DNA from: Protonemura montana
Taxonomy: Eukaryota > Arthropoda > Insecta > Plecoptera > Nemouridae
Direction: 5' to 3'
Length of the DNA stretch: 64,000 nucleotides
Assembly (NCBI GenBank): GCA_947568835.1
Contig: OX387610.1
Span: 16,849,050 to 16,913,049 of the forward strand
Below, piece after piece: positions 40,961 to 53,745 of the stretch (positions are counted from its first letter, which is position 1; each line of letters opens with the position of its first letter). The notes beneath the pieces are model-generated. The model was given only the letters and a program-made list of their open reading frames with translations, did no database searches and was not told the DNA's origin. Both the position numbers and the translations under genes were made by a program.

Positions 40961-42720
40961 GACGCTCCAGACACTCTGCCTCGCTATCCAGACGCTCCAG
41001 ACACTCTGCCTCGCTACCCAGACGCTCCAGACACTCTGCCTCGCTAGCCAGGCGCTCCAGACACTCTGCCTCGCTACCCAGACGCTCCAGGCACTCTGCC
41101 TCGCCAGCAAGTTACTTTAGACACTCTGTTTCGCTAGCTAGACGGTCCAGACACTCAGCCATGCTAGCCAGACGCTCCAGGTACTCTGCCTTGCTACCCA
41201 GACGCTCCAGACACACTGCCTCGCTTGCCAGGCGCTCAAAACACTCTGTCACGCTAGCAAGAAGCTCCAGACACTCTGCCTCGCTAGCCAGGCGCTTCAG
41301 ACTCTCTGCCTCGCTAGCTAGACGCTCCAGACACTCTGCCATGCTAGCCAGACGCTATAGACTATATGCCACGCTAGCCATAGGCTTCAGACACTCTGCC
41401 TCGCTACCCAGACGCTCCAGACACTCTGATTCGCTACCTAGACGTTCCAGACACTTTGCCTTGCTACTGAGAAGCTCCAGACACTCTGCCTCGCTAGCCA
41501 GGCGCTTTAGAAGCTCTGCCTCGCTAGCCAGAGGTTTCAGACACTCTGCCACGCTAGCTAGACGCTCCAGACACACTGCCTCGCTACTTAGACGCTCCAG
41601 ACACTCTGCCTCGCTAGCCAGGAGCTCCAGACACTCTGCCTTGCTACTTAGACGCTCTAGACACTCTGCCTCGCTAGCCAGCCGCTTTATACACTCTGCC
41701 TTGCTAGCCAGACGCTCCAGACACTCTGCCACGCTAGCCAGACGCTCCAGACACTCTTAGTCGCTACCCAGACGTTCCAGACACTTTGCCTTGCTACCCA
41801 AACGCTCCAGACACTCTGCCTCGCTAGCCAGGCGCTTCAGAAGCTCTGCCTCGCTAGCGAGGCGCTCCAGACACTCTGCCATACTAGCCAGACGCTCCAG
41901 AGACTCTGCCTCGCTAGCCAGGCGCTTCAGACACTCTGCCATGCTAGCCAGACGCTATAGACTATATGCCACGCTAGCCATAGGCTCCAGACACTCTGCT
42001 ACGCTAGCTAGACGCTCCAGACACTCTGCCTTGCTACCCAGACGCTCCAGACACTCTGCCATTCTAGTCAGACGCTCTAGACTATCTGCCACGCTAGCCA
42101 GACGCTCCAGACACTCTGCCGAGCTAGCCAGACTCTCTAGACACTTTGCCCCGCTACCCAGACGCTCCAGACAATCTGCTTCGCTAGCTTGATGGTCCAG
42201 GCACTCTGCCATGCTAGTCAGACGCTTCAGACTTTCTGCCTTACTAGCAAGACGCTCAAGACACTCTGCCATTCTAGTCAGACGCTCCAGACTACCTGCT
42301 ACGCTAGCCAGAGGCTCCAGACACTCTGCTTTGCTAGCCAGACGCTCCAGGTACTCTGCCTTGCTACCCAGACAATCCAGACTCTCTGACATTCTAGTCA
42401 GACGCTCCAGACACTCTGCCTCGCTAGCCAGGCGCTCCAGACACTCTACCTCGCCACCCAGACGCTCCAGGCACTCTGCCTCGCCAGCAAGGCACTTCAG
42501 ACACTCTGTTTTGCTAGCTAGACGGTCTCGACACTCAGCCATGCTAGCCAGACGCTCCAGGTACTCTGCCTTGCTACCCAGACGCTCCAGACACTCTGCC
42601 ATTCTAGTCAGACGCTCCAGACTATCTGCCACGCTAGCCAGAGGCTCCAGACACTCTGCCACGCTAGCCATACGCTGCAGACACTCAGCTATGCTAGCCA
42701 CACGCTCCAGACTTTCTGCC
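40961..42720. repeat. Second-repertoire monomers before the first register slip
   Basis: About 40581-41400 follows 33341-34140. 41401-41760 is a shortened version of the 2,610-bp unit ending in ACTCTTAG (41753). 41761-42720 follows the 28.1-29.2 kb type, with GAGCTAGCCA at 42121 and GCTTGATGG at 42187 as local variants. This is the last stretch in the original 30-bp register. Confidence 0.85.
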
Positions 42721-42738
42721 ACGCTAGCCAGCTCTGCT
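42721..42738. repeat. Truncated 18-bp monomer
   Basis: The monomer beginning ACGCTAGCCAG runs straight into CTCTGCT, so 12 bp of the usual middle (the CGCTCCAGACA region) are missing. The register shifts from position 1 to position 19 modulo 30. This is the only clearly incomplete monomer in the window. Confidence 0.93.
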
Positions 42739-43758
42739 TCGCTAGCTTGACACTCCAGTCACTCTGCCATTCTATTCAGACGCTCCAGACTATCTGCCAC
42801 GCTTGCCAGACGCTCCAGAAACTCTGCCACGCTAGCCAGACGATCCAGACACTTTGCCTCGCTACCCAGACGCTCCAGACACTCTGCCTCAATAGCCAGT
42901 CGCTTCAGACACTCTGCCTCGCTAGCTAGACGCTTCATACACTCTACCATGCTAGTCAGACGATCTAGACTTTCTGCCTCGCTAGAAAGACGCTCCTGAC
43001 ACTCTGCCTCGCTACCCAGACGCTCCAGACACTATTCCTCGCTACCCAGACGCTCCAGAGTTTCTGCCTCGCTAGCCAGACGCTCAAGACACTCTGCCCC
43101 GCTAGCTAGACGCTCTAGACACTCTGCCATGCTAACCAGACGCTCCAGACTATCCGCCACGCTAGCCATAGGCTCCAGACACTCTGCCACGCTAGCAAGA
43201 CGCTCCAGACACTCAGCCACGCTCGCCAGACGCTCCAGACACTCTGCCTCGCTATTCAGACGCTCCAGTTACTCTACCATGCTAGCTAGACGCTCCAGAC
43301 ACTCTGACTCGCTAGCCAGGCGCTCCAGACACTCTGCCTCGCTACCCAGACGCTCCAGACACTCTGCTACGCTAGCTAGACGCTCCAGACACTCTGTCTT
43401 GCTACCCAGACGCTCCAGACTCTCTGTCTTGCTACCCAGGCGCTCCAGACACTCTGCCTCGCTACCCAGACGCTCCAGACACTCTGCTACGCTAGCTAGA
43501 CGCTCCAGACGCTCTGATTCGCTACCCAGACGCTCCAGACACTTTGCCTCGCTACTTAGACACACCAGACACTCTGCTTCGCTAGCTAGACGCTCCAGAC
43601 ACTCTGCCTTGCTACCCAGACCCTCCAGACACTCTGCCTTCCTAGCCGGGTGCTCCAGACACTCAGCCTCGCTACCCATAGGCTCAAGACACTCAGCCAC
43701 GCTCGCCAGACGTTCCAGACACTCAGCCACGCTCGCCAGACGTTCCAGACACTCTGCC
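42739..43758. repeat. Dispersed ~830-bp block, copy 1, with spacer
   Basis: The block opens with GCTAGCTTGACACTCCAGTC followed by an ATTCTATTCAG monomer. Related starts lie at 43759, 45169, 48317, 59236 and 61245. Similarity to the next copy (offset 1,020 bp) holds to about 43570. The remaining ~190 bp is spacer of other monomer types, including the CTCAAGACACTCAGCC variant. Confidence 0.9.
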
Positions 43759-45168
43759 TCGCTAGCTTGACACTCCAGTCACTCTGCCATTCTATTCAGA
43801 CGCTCCAGACTATCTGCCACGCTTGCCAGACGCTCCAGAAACTCTGCCACGCTAGCCAGACGATCCAGACACTTTGCCTCGCTACCCAGACGCTCCAGAC
43901 ACTCTGCCTCAATAGCCAGTCGCTTCAGACACTCTGCCTCGATAGCTAGACGCTTCATACACTCTACCATGCTAGTCAGACGATCTAGACTTTCTGCCTC
44001 GCTAGAAAGACGCTCCTGACACTCTGCCTCGCTACCGAGACGCTCCAGACACTATTCCTCGCTACCCAGACGCTCCAGAGACTCTGCCTCGCTAGCAAGA
44101 CGCTCAAGACACTCTGCCCCGCTAGCTAGACGCTCTAGACACTCTGCCATGCTAACCAGACGCTCCAGACTATCCGCCACGCTAGCCATAGGCTCCAGAC
44201 ACTCTGCCACGCTAGCAAGACGCTCCAGACACTCAGCCACGCTCGCCAGACGCTCCAGACACTCTGCCTCGCTATTCAGACGCTCCAGTTACTCTACCAT
44301 GCTAGCTAGACGCTCCAGACACTCTTCCTCGCTAGCCAGGCGCTCCAGACACTCTGCCTCGCTACCCAGACGCTCCAGACACTCTGCTACGCTATTTAGA
44401 CGCTCCAGACACTCTGTCTTGCTACCCAGACGCTCCAGACTCTCTGTCTTGCTACCCAGGCGCTCCAGACACTCTGCCTCGCTACCCAGACGCTCCAAAC
44501 ACTCTTCTTCGCTAGCTAGACGCTCCAGACACTCTGATTCGCTACCCAGACGCTCCAGACACTTTGCCTCGCTACCCAGACACACCAGACACTCTGCCTT
44601 GCTACCCAGACCCTCCAGACACTCTGCCTTGCTAGCCAGGTGCTCCAGACACTCTGCCTCGCTACCCAGACGCTCCAGACTATCTGCCACGCTAGCCAGA
44701 GGCTGCAGACACTCTGCCACGCTAGCTAGACGCTCCAGACACTCTGCCATGCTAGCCAGACGCTCCAGACACTCTGATTCGCTACTTCGACGTTCCAGAC
44801 ACTTTGCCTTGCTACTGAGACGCTCCAGACACTCTGCCTCGCTAGCCAGGCGCTTCAGATGCTCTGCCCCGCTAGTCAGGCTCTCCAGACACTCGGCCAT
44901 GCCAGCCAGACGCTTCAGTTTATCTGCCACGCTAGCCAGAGGTTCCAGACACTCTGCCACGCTAGCTAGACGCTCCAGACACTCTGCTATTCTAGTCAGA
45001 TGCTCCAGACTATCTGCCACGCTAGCCAGAGACTCCAGACACTCTGCCACGCTAGCAAGACACTCCAGACACTCTGTCTTGCTAGCCAGGCGCTCCAGAC
45101 ACTCTGCCACGCTAGCTAGACGCTCCAGACACTCTGCCTTGCTACCCAGACGCTCCAGACACTCTGCT
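43759..45168. repeat. Dispersed ~830-bp block, copy 2, with spacer
   Basis: The block covers about 43759-44590. The 580-bp spacer holds monomers with CTTCGACG (44785), CCCGCTAGTCAGGC (44868) and TTCAGTTTATCTGCC (44913). A similar spacer recurs at 48.0-48.3, 52.1-52.4, 58.8-59.2 and 60.8-61.2 kb. The start-to-start distance to the next block is 1,410 bp. Confidence 0.88.
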
Positions 45169-48100
45169 TCGCTAGCTTGACACTCCAGTCACTCTGCCAT
45201 TCTATTCAGACGCTCCAGACTATCTGCCACGCTTGCCAGACGCTCCAGAAACTCTGCCACGCTAGCCAGACGATCCAGACACTTTGCCTCGCTACCCAGA
45301 CGCTCCAGACACTCTGCCTCAATAGCCAGTCGCTTCAGACACTCTGCCTCGATAGCTAGACGCTTCATACACTCTACCATGCTAGTCAGACGATCTAGAC
45401 TTTCTGCCTCGCTAGAAAGACGCTCCTGACACTCTGCCTCGCTACCCAGACGCTCCAGACACTATTCCTCGCTACCCAGACGCTCCAGAGACTCTGCCTC
45501 GCTAGCCAGACGCTCAAGACACTCTGCCCCGCTAGCTAGACGCTCTAGACACTCTGCCATGCTAACCAGACGCTCCAGACTATCCGCCACGCTAGCCATA
45601 GGCTCCAGACACTCTGCCACGCTAGCAAGACGCTCCAGACACTCAGCCACGCTCGCCAGACGCTCCAGACACTCTGCCTCGCTATTCAGACGCTCCAGTT
45701 ACTCTACCATGCTAGCTAGACGCTCCAGACACTCTTCCTCGCTAGCCAGGCGCTCCAGACACTCTGCCTCGCTACCCAGACGCTCCAGACACTCTGCTAC
45801 GCTATTTAGACGCTCCAGACACTCTGTCTTGCTACCCAGACGCTCCAGACTCTCTGTCTTGCTACCCAGGCGCTCCAGACACTCTGCCTCGCTACCCAGA
45901 CGCTCCAGACACTCTTCTTCGCTAGCTAGACGCTCCAGACACTCTGATTCGCTACCCAGACGCTCCAGACACTTTGCCTCGCTACTTAGACACACCAGAC
46001 ACTCTGCTTCGCTAGCTAGACGCTCCAGACACTCTGCCTTGCTACCCAGACCCTCCAGACACTCTGCCTTCCTAGCCGGGTGCTCAACACTCAGCCTCGC
46101 TACCCATAGGCTCAAGACACTCAGCCACGCTCGCCATACGTTCCAGACACTCAGCCACGCTCGCCAGACGTTCCAGACACTCTGCCTCGCTATTCAGATG
46201 CTCCAGTTACTCTACCATGCTAGCTAGACGCTCCAGACACACTGCCTCGCTAGCCAGGCGCTCCAGACACTCTGCCTCGCTACCCAGGCGCTCCAGACAC
46301 TCTGCCTCGCTACCCAGACGCTCCAGGCACTCTGCCTCGCCAGCAAGGCACTTCAGACACTCTTTTTCGCTAGCTAGACGGTCCAGACACTCAGGCATGC
46401 TAGCCAGACGCTCCAGGTACTCTGCCTTGCTACCCAGACGCTCCAGACACTCTGCTATTCTAGTCAGACGCTCCAGACTATCTGCCACCCTAGCCAGAGG
46501 CTCCAGACACTCTGCCACGCTAGCCATACGCTCTAGACACTCTGCCTCGCTACCCAGACGCTCCAGACACTCTGCCTCGCTAGCTAGACGCTCTAGACAC
46601 TCTGCCATGATAACCAGATGCTCCAGACTATCCGCCACGCTAGCCATAGGCTCCAAACACTCGGCCACGCTAGCAAGACGCTCTAGACACTCAGCCACGC
46701 TCGCCAGACGTTCCAGACACTCTGCCTCGCTATTCAGACGCTCCAGTTACTCTACCATGCTAGCTAGACGCTCCAGACACACTGCCTCGCTACCCAGACG
46801 CTCCAGACACTCTGCCTCGCTAGCCAGGCGCTCCAGACACTCTGCCTCGCTACCCAGACGCTCCAGGCACTCTGCCTCGCCAGCAAGTTACTTTAGACAC
46901 TCTGTTTCGCTAGCTAGACGGTCCAGACACTCAGCCATGCTAGCCAGACGCTCCAGGTACTCTGCCTTGCTACCCAGACGCTCCAGACACACTGCCTCGA
47001 TTGCCAGGCCCTCAAAACACTCTGCCACGCTAGCAAGACGCTCCAGACACTCTGCCACGCTAGCCAGACACTCCAGACACTCTGCCACGCTAGCAAGACG
47101 CTCCAGACACTCTGCCTCGCTACCCAGACGCTCAAGACACTCTGCCATTCTAGTCAGACGCTCCAGACTACCTGCTACGCTAGCCAAAGGCTCCAGACAC
47201 TCTGCTTTGCTAGCCAGACGCTCCAGGTACTCTGCCTTGCTACCCAGACAATCCAGACTCTCTGCCATTCTAGTCAGACGCTCCAGACACTCTGCCTCGC
47301 TAGCCAGGCGCTCCAGACACTCTACCTCGCCACCCAGACGCTCCAGGCACTCTGCCTCGCCAGCAAGAAACTTCAGACACTCTGTTTTGCTAGCTTGACG
47401 GTCCAGACACTCAGCCATGCTAGCCAGACGCTCCAGGTACTCTGCCTTGCTACCCAGACTCTCCAGACACTCTGCCATTCTAGTCAGACGCTCCAGACTA
47501 TCTGCCACGCTAGCCAGAGGCTCCAGACACTCTGCCACGCTAGCCATACGCTGCAGACACTCAGCTATGCTAGCCACACGCTCCAGACTTTCTGCCACGC
47601 TAGCCAGACGCTCGAGACACTCTGCCACGCTAGCCAGACGCTCCAGACACTCTGATTCGCTACCCAGACGCTCCAGACACTTTGCCTCGCTACCCAGACA
47701 CACCAGACACTCTGCCTCGCTAGCTAGACGCTCCAGACACTCTGCCTTGCTACCCAGACCCTCCAGACACTCTGCCTTGCTAGCCAGGTGCTCCAGACAC
47801 TCTGCCTCGCTACCCAGACGCTCCAGACCATCTGCCACGCTAGCCAGTGGCTCCAGACTATCTGCCACGCTAGCCAGAGGCTGCAGACACTCTGCCACGC
47901 TAGCTAGACGCTCCAGACACTCTGCCATGCTAGCCAGATGCTCCAGACACTCTGATTCGCTACTTCGACGTTCCAGACACTTTGCCTTGCTACTGAGACG
48001 CTCCAGACACTCTGCCTCGCTAGCCAGGCGCTTCAGAAGCTCTGCCCCGCTAGTTAGGCTCTCCAGACACTCTGCCATGCCAGCCAGACGCTTCAGTTTA

Positions 48101-48316
48101 TCTGCCACGCTAGCCAGAGGTTCCAGACACTCTGCCACGCTAGCTAGACGCTCCAGACACTCTGCTATTCTAGTCAGATGCTCCAGACACTCTGCCACGC
48201 TAGCCAGACACTCCAGACACTCTGTCTTGCTAGCCAGGCGCTCCAGACACTCTGCCACGCTAGCTAGACGCTCCAGACACTCTGCCTTGCTACCCAGACG
48301 CTCCAGACACTCTGCT
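45169..48316. repeat. Dispersed ~830-bp block, copy 3, and following mixed monomers
   Basis: The block runs to about 46000 and is very close to copy 2. At 46081-46094 two bases are missing (TGCTCAACACTCAG for TGCTCCAGACACTCAG), shifting the register. 46150-47400 then resembles 26.4-27.4 and 33.2-34.0 kb, and 47400-48316 resembles 51.6-52.4 kb. No gene is present. Confidence 0.86.
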
Positions 48317-48600
48317 TCGCTAGCTTGACACTCCAGTCACTCTGCCATTCTATTCAGACGCTCCAGACTATCTGCCACGCTTGCCAGACGCTCCAGAAAC
48401 TCTGCCACGCTAGCCAGACGATCCAGACACTTTGCCTCGCTACCCAGACGCTCCAGACACTCTGCCTCAATAGCAAGTCGCTTCAGACACTCTGCCTCGC
48501 TAGCTAGACGCTTCATACACTCTACCATGCTAGTCAGACGCTCTAGACTTTCTGCCTCGCTAGAAAGACGCTCCTGACACACTGCCTCGCTACCCAGACG
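48317..48600. repeat. Dispersed block, copy 4, first part
   Basis: This begins with the same GCTTGACACTCCAGTC marker. The rest of this block copy continues into the 1,230-bp tandem duplication that starts at about 48601, so the block's 3' part is present twice (48.6 and 49.8 kb). Confidence 0.85.
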
Positions 48601-49830
48601 CTCCAGACACTATGCCTCGCTACCCAGACGCTCCAGAGACTCTGCCTCGCTAGCCAGACGCTCAAGACACTCTGCCTCGCTAGCTAGACGCTCTAGACAC
48701 TCTGCCATGCTAACCAGACGCTCCAGACTATCCGCCACGCTAGCCATAGGCTCCAGACACTCTGCCACGCTAGCAAGACGCTCCAGACACTCAGCCACGC
48801 TCGCCAGACGCTCCAGACACTCTGCCTCGCTATTCAGACGCTCTAGTTACTCTACCATGCTAGCTAGACGCTCCAGACACTCTGCCTCGCTAGCCAGGCG
48901 CTCCAGACACTCTGCATCGCTACCCAGACGCTCCAGACACTCTGCTACGCTAGCTAGACGCTCCAGACACTCTGTCTTGCTACCCAGACGCTCCAGACTC
49001 TCTGTCTTGCTACCCAGGCGCTCCAGACACTCTGCCTCGCTACCCAGACGCTCCAGACACTCTGCTTCGCTAACTAGACGCTCCAGACACTCTGCCTTGC
49101 TACCCAGACAATCCAGACTCTCTGCCATTCTAGTCAGACGCTCCAGACACTCTTCCTCGCTAGCCAGGCGCTCCAGACACTCTACCTCGCCACCCAGACG
49201 CTCCAGGCACTCTGCCTCGCCAGCAAGGCACTTCAGACACTCTGTTTTGCTAGCTAGACGGTCCAGACACTCTGCCATTCTAGTCAGACGCTCCAGACTA
49301 TCTGCCACGCTAGCCAGAGGCTCCAGACACTCTGCCTCGCTAGGTAGACGCTCCAGACACTCTGCCTTGCTACCCAGACCCTCCAGACACTCTGCCTTGC
49401 TACCCAGACCCTCCAGACATTCTGCCTCGCTAGCCAGGTGCTCCAGACACTCTGCCTCGCTACCCAGACGCTCCAGACTATCTGCCACGCTAGCCAGTGG
49501 CTCCAGACTATCTGCCACGCTAGCCAGAGGCTGCAGACACTCTGCCACGCTAGCTAGACGCTCCAGACACTCTGCCATGCTAGCCAGACGCTCCAGACAC
49601 TCTTATTCGCTACCCAGACGTTCCAGACACTTTGCCTTGCTACCCAAACGCTCCAGACACTCTGCCTCGCTAGCCAGGCGCTTCAGAAGCTCTGCCTCGC
49701 TAGCAAGGCGCTCCAGACACTCTGCCATACTAGCCAGACGCTCCAGAGACTCTGCCTCGCTAGCCAGGCGCTTCAGACACTCTGCCATGCTAGCCAGACG
49801 CTATAGACTATATGCCACGCTAGCCATAGG
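48601..49830. repeat. 1,230-bp tandem duplication, copy 1
   Basis: This is 41 monomers, repeated at 49831-51060. It combines the 3' half of the dispersed block with 2,610-type monomers and an ACTCTTATTCGC variant near 49591. About nine substitutions separate it from copy 2, roughly 99.3% identity, with no indel. Confidence 0.92.
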
Positions 49831-51060
49831 CTCCAGACACTATGCCTCGCTACCCAGACGCTCCAGAGACTCTGCCTCGCTAGCCAGACGCTCAAGACAC
49901 TCTGCCTCGCTAGCTAGACGCTCTAGACACTCTGCCATGCTAACCAGACGCTCCAGACTATCCGCCACGCTAGCCATAGGCTCCAGACACTCTGCCACGC
50001 TAGCAAGACGCTCCAGACACTCAGCCACGCTTGCCAGACGCTCCAGACACTCTGCCTCGCTATTCAGACGCTCTAGTTACTCTACCATGCTAGCTAGACG
50101 CTCCAGACACTCTGCCTCGCTAGCCAGGCGCTCCAGACACTCTGCATCGCTACCCAGACGCTCCAGACACTCTGCTACGCTAGCTAGACGCTCCAGACAC
50201 TCTGTCTTGCTACCCAGACGCTCCAGACTCTCTGTCTTGCTACCCAGGCGCTCAAGACACTCTGCCTCGCTACCCAGACGCTCCAGACACTCTGCTTCGC
50301 TAGCTAGACGCTCCAGACACTCTGCCTTGCTACCCAGACAATCCAGACTCTCTGCCATTCTAGTCAGACGCTCCAGACACTCTTCCTCGCTAGCCAGGCG
50401 CTCCAGACACTCTACCTCGCCACCCAGACGCTCCAGGCACTCTGCCTCGCCAGCAAGGCACTTCAGACACTCTGTTTTGCTAGCTAGACGGTCCAGACAC
50501 TCTGCCATTCTAGTCAGACGCTCCAGACTATCTGCCACGCTAGCCAGAGGCTCCAGACACTCTGCCTCGCTAGGTAGACGCTCCAGACACTCTGCCTTGC
50601 TACCCAGACCCTCCAGAGACTCTGCCTTGCTACCCAGACCCTCCAGACATTCTGCCTCGCTAGCCAGGTGCTCCAGACACTCTGCCTCGCTACCCAGACG
50701 CTCCAGACTATCTGCCACGCTAGCCAGTGGCTCCAGACTATCTGCCACGCTAGCCAGAGGCTGCAGACACTCTGCTACGCTAGCTAGACGCTCCAGACAC
50801 TCTGCCATGCTAGCCAGACGCTCCAGACACTCTTAGTCGCTACCCAGACGTTCCAGACACATTGCCTTGCTACCCAAACGCTCCAGACACTCTGCCTCGC
50901 TAGCCAGGCGCTTCAGAAGCTCTGCCTCGCTAGCAAGGCGCTCCAGACACTCTGCCATACTAGCCAGACGCTCCAGAGACTCTGCCTCGTTAGCCAGGCG
51001 CTTCAGACACTCTGCCATGCTAGCCAGACGCTATAGACTATATGCCACGCTAGCCATAGG
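49831..51060. repeat. 1,230-bp tandem duplication, copy 2
   Basis: This matches 48601-49830 at offset 1,230. It carries ACTCTTAGTCGC near 50821 where copy 1 has ACTCTTATTCGC, plus changes near 50031, 50254, 50617, 50776, 50861 and 50989. Confidence 0.92.
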
Positions 51061-53745
51061 CTCCAGACACTCTGCTACGCTAGCTAGACGCTCCAGACAC
51101 TCTGCCTTGCTACCCAGACGCTCCAGACACTCTGCCATTCTAGTCAGACGCTCTAGACTATCTGCCACGCTAGCCAGACGCTCCAGACACTTTGCCCCGC
51201 TACCCAGACGCTCCAGACAATCTGCTTCGCTAGCTAGATGGTCCAGGCACTCTGCCATGCTAGTCAGACGCTTCAGACTTTCTGCCTTACTAGCAAGACG
51301 CTCAAGACACTCTGCCATTCTAGTCAGACGCTCCAGACTACCTGCTACGCTAGCCAGAGGCTCCAGACACTCTGCTTTGCTAGCCAGACGCTCCAGGTAC
51401 TCTGCCTTGCTACCCAGACAATCCAGACTCTCTGCCATTCTAGTCAGACGCTCCAGACACTCTGCCTCGCTAGCCAGGCGCTCCAGACACTCTACCTCGC
51501 CACCCAGACGCTCCAGGCACTCTGCCTCGCCAGCAAGGCACTTCAGACACTCTGTTTTGCTAGCTAGACGGTCCAGACACTCAGCCATGCTAGCTAGACG
51601 CTCCAGGTACTCTGCCTTGCTACCCAGACGCTCCAGACACTCTGCCATTCTAGTCAGACGCTCCAGACTATCTGCCACGCTAGCCAGAGGCTCCAGACAC
51701 TCTGCCACGCTAGCCATACGCTGCAGACACTCAGCTATGCTAGCCACACGCTCCAGACTTTCTGCCACGCTAGCCAGACGCTCAAAACACTCGGCCACGC
51801 TAGCCAGACGCTCCAGACACTCTGATTCGCTACCCAGACGCTCCAGACACTTTGCCTCGCTACCCAGACACACCAGACACTCTGCCTCGCTAGCTAGACG
51901 CTCTAGACACTCTGCCTTGCTACCCAGACCCTCCAGACACTCTGCCTTGCTAGCCAGGTGCTCCAGACACTCTGCCTCGCTACCCAGACGCTCCAGACCA
52001 TCTGCCACGCTAGCCAGTGGCTCCAGACTATCTGCCACGCTAGCCAGAGGCTGCAGACACTCTGCCACGCTAGCTAGACGCTCCAGACACTCTGCCATGC
52101 TAGCCAGACGCTCCAGACACTCTGATTCGCTACTTCGACGTTCCAGACACTTTGCCTTGCTACTGAGACGCTCCAGACACTCTGCCTCGCTAGCCAGGCG
52201 CTTCAGAAGCTCTGCCCCGCTAGTTAGGCTCTCCAGACACTCTGCCATGCCAGCCAGACGCTTCAGTTTATCTGCCACGCTAGCCAGAGGTTCCAGACAC
52301 TCTGCCACGCTAGCTAGACGCTCCAGACACTCTGCTATTCTAGTCAGATGCTCGAGACTATCTGCCACGCTAGCCAGAGGCACCAGACACTCTGCCACGC
52401 TAGCAAGACACTCCAGACACTCTGTCTTGCTAGCCAGGCGCTCCAGACACTCTGCCACGCTAGCCAGAGGTTCCAGACACTCTGCCACGCTAGCTAGACG
52501 CTCCAGACACTCTGCTATTCTAGTCAGATGCTCGAGACTATCTGCCACGCTAGCCAGAGGCACCAGACACTCTGCCACGCTAGCAAGACACTCCAGACAC
52601 TCTGTCTTGCTAGCCAGGCGCTCCAGACACTCTGCCATGCTAGCCAGACGCTATAGACTATATGCCACGCTAGCCATAGGCTCCAGACACTCTGCTACGC
52701 TAGCTAGACGCTCCAGACACTCTGCCTTGCTACCCAGACGCTCCAGACACTCTGCCATTCTAGTCAGACGCTCTAGACTATCTGCCACGCTATCCAGACG
52801 CTCCAGACACTCTGCCACGCTAGCCAGACTCTCTAGACACTTTGCCCCGCTACCCAGACGCTCCAGACAATCTGCTTCGCTAGCTAGATGGTCCAGGCAC
52901 TCTGCCATGCTAGTCAGACGCTTCAGACTTTCTGCCTTACTAGCAAGACGCTCAAGACACTCTGCCATTCTAGTCAGACGCTCCAGACTACCTGCTACGC
53001 TAGCCAGAGGCTCCAGACACTCTGCTTTGCTAGCCAGACGCTCCAGGTACTCTGCCTTGCTACCCAGACAATCCAGACTCTCTGCCATTCTAGTCAGACG
53101 CTCCAGACACTCTGCCTCGCTAGCCAGGCGCTCCAGACACTCTACCTTGCCACCGAGACGCTCCAGGCACTCTGCCTCGCCAGCAAGGCACTTCAGACAC
53201 TCTGTTTTGCTAGCTAGACGGTCCAGACACTCAGCCATGCTAGCCAGACGCTCCAGGTACTCTGCCTTGCTACCCAGACGCTCCAGACACTCTGCCATTC
53301 TAGTCAGACGCTCCAGACTATCTGCCACGCTAGCCAGAGGCTCCAGACACTCTGCCACGCTAGCCATACGCTGCAGACACTCAGCTATGCTAGCCACACG
53401 CTCCAGACTTTCTGCCACGCTAGCCAGACGCTCGAGACACTCTGCCACGCTAGCCAGACGCTCCAGACACTCTGATTCGCTACCCAGACGCTCCAGACAC
53501 TTTGCCTCGCTAGCCAGCCGCTTTATACACTCTGCCTTGCTAGCCAGACGCTCCAGACACTCTGCCCACTAGCCAGACGCTCCAGACACTCTTAGTCGCT
53601 ACCCAGACGTTCCAGACACTTTGCCTTGCTACCCAAACGCTCCAGACACTCTGCCTCGCTAGCCAGGCGCTTCAGAAGCTCTGCCTCGCTAGCGAGGCGC
53701 TCCAGACACTCTGCCATACTAGCCAGACGCTCCAGAGACTCTGCC
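51061..53745. repeat. Paired second-repertoire segments with nested duplication
   Basis: 51017 and 52637 both begin the monomer with CGCTATAGACTATATGCC and start two related segments. The second has one monomer more (near 52817), so the distance becomes 1,650 bp further along (51238 pairs with 52888). An exact 180-bp duplication lies between them. At about 53566 one base is missing (CTGCCCACTAGCC), shifting the register. Confidence 0.87.
52277..52636. repeat. Exact 180-bp tandem duplication
   Basis: Six monomers (52277-52456) are repeated immediately (52457-52636) with no difference that I can see. Rare monomers such as the one with GAGGCACCAGACAC and the one with GATGCTCGAGAC appear in both copies. 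Elsewhere this monomer run occurs only once per locus, so this is a very young event. Confidence 0.95.
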
